Below, piece after piece: positions 1 through 5,030 of a DNA stretch of 5,030 nucleotides; position 1 is the first letter of the stretch; each line of letters starts with the position of its first letter. The stretch lies in the NCBI GenBank assembly GCA_013388565.1, contig JACAEZ010000189.1:1-5030 (forward strand). The letters are read 5' to 3'. Source of the stretch: Campylobacterales bacterium (GTDB lineage Bacteria > Campylobacterota > Campylobacteria > Campylobacterales > JACAEZ01). The translations under genes and the position numbers were made by a program. The notes below the pieces were generated by a model. The model did not search any database and had not been told where the DNA came from. It worked only from the letters and a program-made list of their open reading frames with translations.

Positions 1-1019
1 ACAAGTTTCAAATTTGAACTACTTATTTCATGCTCTTTTTTTGAAAGCTCTTTTTCAAATCCAGTAGCTACTATTGTTACTTTAACTTTATGTTCATCTA
101 AGTTTTCATCTGTAGTTGTACCAAATATAACATTTGCATTTGGGTCTGCACTCTCTTCAATCATACTCATAGCTTCTGATATTTCATGAAGTGGATATGA
201 AGGATGAATTTGAAAATGAACCAATACACCCAAAGCACCATTTATAGATAAATTATCTAAAAGAGGAGACTCTATTGCACTTTTTGATGCTTCATATGCA
301 GCATTATTTCCACTGCTTTCACCAACACCCATAAGAGCTAAACCTCTGTGGCTCATGACAGTTCTAACATCAGCAAAATCTACACTAATATCGTTATTTC
401 CACCTTGCAAAATGACTGTACACATTCCAGCTACAGCTCTCGCTAAAATATCATCAACCAATCTAAAGCTATCTTTTAAACCTAGATTTTTTTCAACTAT
501 AGATAAAAGCTTTTCATTATATATAACAATTATAGAATCACTCTCTTTTTTAAGCTCTTCTAATCCAATATCTGCTAAATATGCTCTTTTTTTACCTTCA
601 AACTTAAATGGTTTTGTTACAACAGAAACAGTCAAAGCACCAACCTCTTTTGCAGCTTGTGCAACTATTGGAGCTGCACCTGTTCCTGTTCCACCACCAA
701 GACCTGCTGCAATAAAAACAATATCAGAATCCATTAGAGAACTTTTAAGTTCATCAAAACTTTCCACAGCAGATTGTTTGCCAACATCAGGAACCATTCC
801 AGCACCTAAACCTCTTGTTGTTTTTTCACCAATTTGTATTTTTGTTGTTGCTTGATTTGAATGAAGTGCTTTTGTATCAGTATTAGCTACCACCATTTCG
901 ACACCATTAATACCGAAATTAATCATGTGATTTACCATATTTCCACCAGCTCCACCAACACCTACTACTTTTATCTTAGCTCCTGTTGGAGTCATTGCTT
1001 CTTGTATTTTAAAACCCAT
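1..1019 (-). CDS. ftsZ: Cell division protein FtsZ, C-terminus cut off by window edge
   Basis: FtsZ is the cytoplasmic tubulin-like GTPase that polymerises at midcell into the Z-ring and recruits the divisome. I translated 339 residues from the ATG at 1017-1019 to the left edge, with no internal stop. The N-terminal nucleotide-binding loop is VGVGGAGGN (about 19-27). The tubulin signature GGGTGTGAAPIVA lies at 108-120. The T7 catalytic loop with DFADVRTVM lies at about 211-222. The C-terminal GTPase-activating domain follows, to about residue 320 (KVTIVATGFE). Family members are usually about 370-390 residues, so the variable linker and the C-terminal peptide that binds FtsA lie outside the window. 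The start is supported by AGGAG seven bases upstream; the later Met9 lacks this. It sits 20 bases after ftsA and is probably cotranscribed. One oddity: the T7 loop has Ser212 where most FtsZ have Asn (E. coli Asn207). Identification is essentially certain. Confidence 0.97.
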   Translation of the reverse strand, partial: MGFKIQEAMTPTGAKIKVVGVGGAGGNMVNHMINFGINGVEMVVANTDTKALHSNQATTKIQIGEKTTRGLGAGMVPDVGKQSAVESFDELKSSLMDSDIVFIAAGLGGGTGTGAAPIVAQAAKEVGALTVSVVTKPFKFEGKKRAYLADIGLEELKKESDSIIVIYNEKLLSIVEKNLGLKDSFRLVDDILARAVAGMCTVILQGGNNDISVDFADVRTVMSHRGLALMGVGESSGNNAAYEASKSAIESPLLDNLSINGALGVLVHFQIHPSYPLHEISEAMSMIEESADPNANVIFGTTTDENLDEHKVKVTIVATGFEKELSKKEHEISSSNLKL

Positions 1020-1026
1020 TTTTTAG

Positions 1027-1031
1027 CTCCT
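1027..1031 (-). promoter_or_regulatory. Ribosome binding site of ftsZ
   Basis: The minus strand reads AGGAG here, seven bases before the ATG at 1017-1019. It is a near-ideal Shine-Dalgarno sequence and the strongest of the window. It lies wholly in the 20-base gap after the ftsA stop codon (1040-1042), so ftsZ can be translated independently of ftsA. This suits the much higher FtsZ level cells usually need. Confidence 0.85.
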
Positions 1032-1039
1032 ATATATGT

Positions 1040-2431
1040 TTAAAAAAGTTGTGTAACCCACTGCCAAAACTTTGTAAATAGTGATGGTTTTTGGCTTTTT
1101 CCATCTATTTTTGTCTCTTTTTGCAACTCTTTATTAATGCTTAAATTTATTGAATTTACACCTGTATCAAAACTTTGAGCAGGTGTTTGTATTTGTTGAT
1201 TTTGTCTAGTTGTATCTTTCATATCTATATTTGAAATAGTTTGTTGTGGTTTTTCACCCTTGTATCTTAATTTACCATTAGAATCAATTTCATAATTTGT
1301 AAAATAACCAGCACCATAAAGTAATAACCCTATAGCTGTTGCACTTGATGGGTCTTTTAGATTATCAAACAACCCATCTAACTCTTTTGGTTTTGCAATT
1401 CTAACAGGCAAGTTTCCAAAAACTGCAGATGCAAGTTCTCTAATTCCTTCAAGTTTTGTCATGCCACCACAAAGTACAACACCACCACCTATCATATCTT
1501 TAAAATTACTTTTTTCAACCGTTTTGGAAAGTATCATTAAAGTCTCTTCTACTCTAGCATAAATAACATTATGGACAACCTCAAGTGAAACTTCATGAGT
1601 AGCATTTTCATCACCAGTTATTGGCAACTCTATCAATCCATCTTTATCACCTATCAGTGAGCCATACTCTATTTTTATACTCTCTGCTACATGAAGAGGT
1701 GTGTGAAGTGCCATAGATAAATCGCTTGTAATATGACCAGAACCTACACCTAAAAAATCATTATATATAATAGAGTTTCCATAATGAATTGCTAGATTAC
1801 AAGTAGCTCCTCCAATATCAATCATGATAACACCAAGCTCTTTTTCATCTTGATTTAATACAGAAATAGAAGAGGCATAACCATTTAAAACTATATTATC
1901 AACATCTACTCCAGCAGATTTTATTGCTTTTTTAAGATTATTTAAACTTGATTTTTGTGTTGTAACTATATGAGTGCTTACTTCTAATCTTGAACCATTC
2001 ATACCAAGTGGGTCTTCTATAAAATCTTGGTCATCTACTTTAAATTTATATGGAAGTGCATGAAGAATTGTATATTCACTTAAAGGTATATTTGCATTAT
2101 AAATAGCAGTTTGCATGACTCTATTAATTTCATTCAAACCTATCTCATTTTGAGGAAGATTTATAATACCATTGCTATTTATACTTTTTGTATATGCTCC
2201 AGAAATTGAAACTATAGATTTTGAAAAATTAGCACCTGCAACTCTTTTAGCATCTGTAATAGCAGTTTTTATAGCTCTTGAACTTTGTTCAATATTAGTT
2301 ACAACACCTTTTTTTAAACCTTGCGATTTAGCTATTCCAGTTCCCATAACATGAATATTGTCATCTTTTATCTCTGCTATGATTGCACAAATCTTTGTAG
2401 AGCCTATGTCAATTGCAAGTATAGTATTCAA
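1040..2431 (-). CDS. ftsA: Cell division protein FtsA, TTG start
   Basis: FtsA is an actin/Hsp70-fold ATPase that tethers FtsZ filaments to the inner face of the cytoplasmic membrane and recruits later division proteins. The 463 residues show the family layout. The phosphate-1 motif AIDIGSTKI is at 6-14. The FtsA-specific 1C (SHS2) region spans roughly 85-165. Phosphate-2, MIDIGGATCNLAI, is at 203-215. The adenosine motif GGGVVLCGGMTKLEGI is at 315-330. A polar linker rich in Gln, Lys and Asn runs from about 380 to 448. The C-terminal amphipathic helix with LFTKFWQWVTQLF (451-463) is the expected membrane-targeting sequence. The length is slightly above the roughly 420 residues of E. coli FtsA because of the linker. 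The start is TTG (2429-2431): the codon before it is the TAG of the upstream gene, so no earlier start exists, and the next ATG (Met29) would delete phosphate-1. Translation is probably coupled to the upstream gene. Confidence 0.96.
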   Translation of the reverse strand: MNTILAIDIGSTKICAIIAEIKDDNIHVMGTGIAKSQGLKKGVVTNIEQSSRAIKTAITDAKRVAGANFSKSIVSISGAYTKSINSNGIINLPQNEIGLNEINRVMQTAIYNANIPLSEYTILHALPYKFKVDDQDFIEDPLGMNGSRLEVSTHIVTTQKSSLNNLKKAIKSAGVDVDNIVLNGYASSISVLNQDEKELGVIMIDIGGATCNLAIHYGNSIIYNDFLGVGSGHITSDLSMALHTPLHVAESIKIEYGSLIGDKDGLIELPITGDENATHEVSLEVVHNVIYARVEETLMILSKTVEKSNFKDMIGGGVVLCGGMTKLEGIRELASAVFGNLPVRIAKPKELDGLFDNLKDPSSATAIGLLLYGAGYFTNYEIDSNGKLRYKGEKPQQTISNIDMKDTTRQNQQIQTPAQSFDTGVNSINLSINKELQKETKIDGKSQKPSLFTKFWQWVTQLF

Positions 2432-3901
2432 CTAATTTCCTTTTTGATAATGTAACTCTGTTTCATATCTATTATTAATAAAGTTTAACAAACCTTTATT
2501 TGATAGATTGTCTTTTAAATTTTGAACATTTTGAGAGATGAATTCTTTGTCTATTTCACTTTCATTATAATCAAGCAACTTTTGTTCCAAAATTTTATAT
2601 ATAACAGCTTTATCATTTAAAATTACAAAACCATTTTTAGTTTTTGATTCAAATAGTTTTTGTAAAAATTCTGCAGCATCAATTTGAGAAAGTAACTCAA
2701 TTTTAGAAGCATCTTCTCTCGATACAAAACCTATATCAGTACCTTTAAAACTATTTACCTCTACTTTTGCTAACTCACTAATTTTATCTTTTTTATATTT
2801 CAACATTAAATCTTGTTTTACACTCTCTTTTGCTTCGTCAAAAGTAAATGGTTTTGGAGCAACTTTATCAACCAATTTTGCTATTATATAACCATTTTCT
2901 ACCTCTACTGGTTTTATTACATCATTTTTATTAATTGTATTTAATGAATTAATAAAATCCATTCCAAATTTTAAATCATCACTATCTAAAGTAATATCAG
3001 TTATATCTTTTAATTCATCTTTTTTAAGCTCTAAATACTGTTTTAAAGCATCTTTTTTAGCTATTTTTAGCTTTATATCTTTGATAACAAGCTCTTTTAC
3101 TTCATCAAATGTTTTTATTTTTCCATCACTGTTTTTATAATTAAATTTATTCTCTTCATAAAATGAACTTAACTCATTTTCATTATAGCTATAACTATTT
3201 AAATCGATTATTTTATATTTTAAGACAAATTTTGGTTTAGAAAGATAATTCATTTGATTAGATTCCCAAAACTTTTTTATCTCATCTTCTGTTGGAGTAT
3301 AATTTACATCTTGTGAATTAATAACTTTTAATTCAACTCTATCTTTTATATATAAAGAGGCATGAAGTGTATTTAATTCTGTTTGTGTATTTTTAATATC
3401 AAAAAGCGCTTGTAATTTTTCTATTAAAATCTCTTCTTTCAATCCATCTTCAAAAGATTTAGGTTTATAACCAGCATTTTTTAAAACTGTTAAATATTTT
3501 TCTTTGCTAAATTGACCATTTTCAAAAAAAACTTCCATACTACCTATTTTTTGACCAATTTCACTATCAATCACACTAAGCCCTATTTCTTTGGCAAACT
3601 CTATCATTTTAGCTTTTGTCAAAAGATTGTTTACAGCTTGGTCTTGTAGCTTAAACTGTTCTGCCATCTCTTTTGTGAACTTATTGTTTGTTAATTGATT
3701 GTAATATGAGTATAATCTTGAATACTCTTTATTTAAATCTTCCATTGAAATCTCTGTTTCATTCACTGTTGCAATGCTATTTGCTGAAGATGAAAAATTA
3801 TAACTACCCCATCCTACAAAACCAGCACCAACAAATGCTATTGTACTTATCCATATTGTAACAACTAAATATTTTTTATGTCTTTGCATCCATGTAATCA
3901 T
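2432..3901 (-). CDS. PpiD/SurA-type peptidylprolyl isomerase-like periplasmic folding factor
   Basis: This 489-residue protein has the plan of PpiD-type inner-membrane chaperones. A short positively charged cytoplasmic start (MQRHKK) is followed by one transmembrane segment at about 11-32, which acts as signal anchor. A SurA/PpiD N-terminal helical domain spans about 40-170 (ATVNETEISMEDLNKEY near 44-60, then repeated amphipathic helices). A large Lys/Asp/Glu-rich periplasmic region follows. Segment 326-365 (PVEVENGYIIAKLVDKVAPKPF and the helix after it) resembles the tail of a parvulin domain and what follows it in PpiD. I do not see the parvulin hallmarks, a HIL-type first strand or a GG-DLG loop, so isomerase activity is doubtful and a holdase or chaperone role for exported proteins is more likely. 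The ATG at 3899-3901 has AAGG six bases upstream; Met5 is less well placed. Its gene directly abuts ftsA, as the equivalent gene does in Campylobacter. The family call is firm; the substrate is unknown. Confidence 0.85.
   Translation of the reverse strand: MITWMQRHKKYLVVTIWISTIAFVGAGFVGWGSYNFSSSANSIATVNETEISMEDLNKEYSRLYSYYNQLTNNKFTKEMAEQFKLQDQAVNNLLTKAKMIEFAKEIGLSVIDSEIGQKIGSMEVFFENGQFSKEKYLTVLKNAGYKPKSFEDGLKEEILIEKLQALFDIKNTQTELNTLHASLYIKDRVELKVINSQDVNYTPTEDEIKKFWESNQMNYLSKPKFVLKYKIIDLNSYSYNENELSSFYEENKFNYKNSDGKIKTFDEVKELVIKDIKLKIAKKDALKQYLELKKDELKDITDITLDSDDLKFGMDFINSLNTINKNDVIKPVEVENGYIIAKLVDKVAPKPFTFDEAKESVKQDLMLKYKKDKISELAKVEVNSFKGTDIGFVSREDASKIELLSQIDAAEFLQKLFESKTKNGFVILNDKAVIYKILEQKLLDYNESEIDKEFISQNVQNLKDNLSNKGLLNFINNRYETELHYQKGN
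2436..2442 (-). promoter_or_regulatory. Ribosome binding site of ftsA inside the upstream gene
   Basis: The minus strand reads AAGGAAA. Its AGGA core (2438-2441) lies six bases before the TTG start at 2429-2431. The site is formed by the last Lys-Gly-Asn codons of the PpiD-like gene, so ribosomes finishing that gene pass over it. This site decides the non-ATG start of ftsA. Confidence 0.8.
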
Positions 3902-3907
3902 TTAAAA

Positions 3908-3911
3908 CCTT
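3908..3911 (-). promoter_or_regulatory. Ribosome binding site of the PpiD-like gene
   Basis: The minus strand reads AAGG six bases before the ATG at 3899-3901. This favours Met1 over Met5 (3887-3889), which would be 18 bases away. Met1 also keeps the full charged N-terminus before the membrane anchor. Confidence 0.65.
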
Positions 3912-3935
3912 GATATTTTTAATAAAATAAAGCAA

Positions 3936-3941
3936 ATTATA
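3936..3941 (-). promoter_or_regulatory. Sigma70 -10 box for the ppiD-like/ftsA/ftsZ operon
   Basis: The minus strand carries a perfect TATAAT here. Transcription would start about seven bases downstream (near 3929) and leave a leader of roughly 28 bases before the ATG, with the AAGG site well inside it. Upstream (3942-3980) there are T-rich clusters but no TTGACA-like -35. That is the usual look of Campylobacterota housekeeping promoters, which rely on the -10 and periodic T tracts. It is the best promoter candidate for the three-gene unit. The surroundings are very AT-rich, so chance matches are a real possibility. Confidence 0.55.
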
Positions 3942-4019
3942 GTTAATTTGAGATTAAAAGAAGATAATTTTTTAGTTTCTAAAATAGCCATATAATAGGG
4001 TTTTATCAATGTTATACAT

Positions 4020-4805
4020 TTATTTTGCTTTATTTTTATACATTATTTTGTCAGCTTTTGAAAGGACATCTTTAAAATTTTCACTCTTTTTAAAATTAAC
4101 TACACCTATAGAAAATGATACTCCAAATGAAATATTATGAACTTTAATCTTCTTATGAGATAAATCTTCTTTAAATCCAACTAACAATTTTTCCATCTCA
4201 TTTTTATCCATTTTATTACTAACCAATAAAAATTCATCTCCCGCATATCTAATAGTATCTATAAATTTTAACTTATTTAAATTAAGTGCTATAAAACTTA
4301 AAACTTTATCACCAACAACATGACCATAAGTGTCATTTATATTTTTAAAATTATCTAAATCAATAAATGCCAATGAACCATCTACATTAAATTTATCATT
4401 AACCAAATAATTTTCAACAAACCATTTTCTATTATAAACTTTTGTCAAATCATCATGATATAGTTCATCTTTCATTCTAATAATTTCCGCTTTTAGCTCT
4501 TCCATTTTTAACTTTATTTCTATTAATTTTTCACTATTTTGACTATCTATTGCATCTTTTGCTTCATTTATATTATCTTCTAAAACTTGTACATTTTTTA
4601 ATGTTTTTTGTTCATACTGTTGCATTTTAAATAAAGTCAATTGTTTTTCATTTGAAACTATGTTTTTACATTCAATGCCATCTTTATGACACAAATTTTC
4701 AAATACATTTTGATATAAAGATGGCAATATTATTTCGTAAGAAATTAAATTCTTAAGTGTTTCATTTGTTATTTTTATTAATTTCTCTCTATCTTTTTCT
4801 AACAT
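4020..4805 (-). CDS. GGDEF domain protein, probable diguanylate cyclase
   Basis: GGDEF domains condense two GTP into the second messenger cyclic di-GMP, which commonly steers motility and surface attachment. The 261-residue protein has no signal peptide or membrane segment and is predicted cytoplasmic. Residues 1-115 are helical and charged, probably a sensing or dimerising part, with a likely coiled coil at about 65-115. The GGDEF domain spans about 116-261. It opens with DDLTKVYNR (118-126), has the metal and nucleotide motif FIDLDNFKNIND (147-158) followed by YGH, the signature AGDEF (188-192), SIGV (232-235), and ends with ADKIMYKNK. The catalytic Asp149 and the DEF of the signature are kept, so activity is likely. 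The first Gly of the signature is Ala, and no RxxD inhibitory site is seen where expected (KFID instead). The ATG at 4803-4805 is the first possible start, since an in-frame TAA lies three codons upstream; the ribosome site is weak. The input signal is unknown. Confidence 0.9.
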   Translation of the reverse strand: MLEKDREKLIKITNETLKNLISYEIILPSLYQNVFENLCHKDGIECKNIVSNEKQLTLFKMQQYEQKTLKNVQVLEDNINEAKDAIDSQNSEKLIEIKLKMEELKAEIIRMKDELYHDDLTKVYNRKWFVENYLVNDKFNVDGSLAFIDLDNFKNINDTYGHVVGDKVLSFIALNLNKLKFIDTIRYAGDEFLLVSNKMDKNEMEKLLVGFKEDLSHKKIKVHNISFGVSFSIGVVNFKKSENFKDVLSKADKIMYKNKAK

Positions 4806-4819
4806 TAGACATTACCAAA

Positions 4820-4823
4820 CCTT
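4820..4823 (-). promoter_or_regulatory. Weak candidate ribosome binding site of the GGDEF gene
   Basis: The minus strand reads AAGG, but 14 bases before the ATG at 4803-4805, much farther than in the other three genes. No better purine-rich site lies closer. An out-of-frame ATG at 4810-4812 sits between, and its reading frame closes after a few codons. Low-level translation is plausible, which would suit a signalling enzyme; this is inference. Confidence 0.3.
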
Positions 4824-4867
4824 ATAAAAAATATAATCTCAAAATCGTCTCTTTATTAATTAAAAAT

Positions 4868-4884
4868 ATTATAATGCAAAAAAA
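4868..4884 (-). promoter_or_regulatory. Sigma70-type promoter of the GGDEF gene
   Basis: On the minus strand a run of seven T (4878-4884) is followed by GCAT... and a perfect TATAAT (4868-4873). The T-tract, TGC, TATAAT arrangement closely matches the housekeeping promoter type of Campylobacterota. A further T-rich stretch lies about where a -35 would be. Transcription would begin near 4861 and give a leader of roughly 56 bases. This is the clearest promoter in the window, though the whole region is AT-rich. Confidence 0.55.
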
Positions 4885-4990
4885 CTATATCATATCTTAA
4901 TTTGTAAATAAAATTTAATTTATTTGTTAACAGTGTTTCAAGTCAACATATTTTTGATATTTTATAAACAATTACTTATAATTTTTAGTT

Positions 4991-5014
4991 ATTATTAAAA
5001 AACCTTTTGATAAT
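4991..5014. repeat. Imperfect dyad, possible operator or hairpin
   Basis: ATTATTAAAA (4991-5000) and TTTTGATAAT (5005-5014) are inverted repeats around the loop AACC. There is a single non-complementary pair, which is a G-U wobble in plus-strand RNA. Neither strand has a T tract after the stem, so it does not look like an intrinsic terminator. Its right arm touches a possible plus-strand -10 (TATACT at 5014-5019), so it could be an operator of a gene starting beyond the right edge. AT-only dyads arise easily by chance in such DNA. Confidence 0.3.
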
Positions 5015-5030
5015 ATACTCTCTAATGGGT

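Larger units (their letters stand above)
4806..5030. other. AT-rich intergenic region upstream of the GGDEF gene
   Basis: These 225 bases hold no credible coding frame and no tRNA-like fold that I can see. Apart from the minus-strand promoter and the dyad at 4991-5014, they contain TATAAT on the plus strand at 4977-4982, TATACT on the plus strand at 5014-5019, and the palindrome TGTTAACA at 4925-4932. The plus-strand boxes hint at a divergent gene or RNA just outside the window. An ATG at 5025-5027 is too near the edge, and has no ribosome site, to be called. Confidence 0.6.

Noticed and set aside
355..855. Plus-strand open frame of 166 codons
   Set aside because: It lies wholly antisense to the conserved GTPase region of ftsZ, has no ribosome site and reads as a low-complexity shadow of the FtsZ codons.
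861..1043. Plus-strand open frame of 60 codons
   Set aside because: It is antisense to the start of ftsZ and the end of ftsA, with no family resemblance.
2172..2354. Plus-strand open frame of 60 codons
   Set aside because: It is antisense to the N-terminal ATPase part of ftsA, which is unmistakably the real gene.
3981..4004. Possible hairpin AAAA..CC..GG..TTTT after the GGDEF gene
   Set aside because: The arms pair only with several mismatches or bulges and only four T follow, so it is too weak to call a terminator. Readthrough into the downstream operon remains possible.
4008..4020. AATGT-TAT-ACATT inverted repeat at the end of the GGDEF gene, considered as a terminator
   Set aside because: The stem is only five pairs, AT-rich, overlaps the stop codon, and no T tract follows on the minus strand.
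4906..4925. AAATAAA / TTTATTT inverted repeat
   Set aside because: It is seven A-T pairs with no G or C, as expected by chance in this composition, and nothing functional lies around it.
5025..5030. ATG at the right edge as start of a plus-strand gene
   Set aside because: Only two codons are visible, with no purine-rich site before it; it sits about where a transcript from TATACT would begin.
1..5030. Mobile element, CRISPR, toxin-antitoxin or other novel system
   Set aside because: All coding space is occupied by core division, envelope and signalling genes; no direct repeats, transposase or phage-like frames are seen.

Overview
The window is strongly AT-rich, and every supportable gene lies on the minus strand. 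The protein sequences and the order peptidylprolyl isomerase-like protein, FtsA, FtsZ fit a member of the Campylobacterota. Campylobacter jejuni has the same order (Cj0694-Cj0695-Cj0696, from memory). The very low G+C and the protein style suggest an Arcobacter-like organism. That finer placement is inference.

Layout in the direction of transcription (right to left): 4806-5030 is a non-coding AT-rich leader with one good sigma70-type -10 region facing the first gene. 4020-4805 encodes a probably soluble GGDEF protein, likely a diguanylate cyclase. 3902-4019 is a short gap with a TATAAT promoter. 2432-3901 encodes a membrane-anchored PpiD/SurA-type periplasmic folding factor. 1040-2431 encodes the cell-division actin homologue FtsA, read from a TTG start that directly abuts the upstream stop codon. 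1-1019 encodes the tubulin homologue FtsZ; its C-terminal tail runs off the left edge of the window.

The last three genes form a tight unit (0 and 20 bases between them), each with its own Shine-Dalgarno sequence, and are very probably one operon. FtsZ polymerises into the Z-ring. FtsA is expected to tether that ring to the membrane through its C-terminal amphipathic helix. The PpiD-like protein works on the other side of the membrane on exported proteins; its link to division is positional only. The GGDEF gene has its own promoter and may be a separate unit.

This is mostly ordinary core-genome sequence, and I see no evidence of a new system, mobile element, CRISPR array or RNA gene. The points worth a second look are the TAG|TTG junction at ftsA, a Ser in place of the usual T7-loop Asn in FtsZ, the missing parvulin catalytic motifs in the PpiD-like protein, the AGDEF signature without a canonical I-site in the cyclase, and an imperfect dyad at the right edge.
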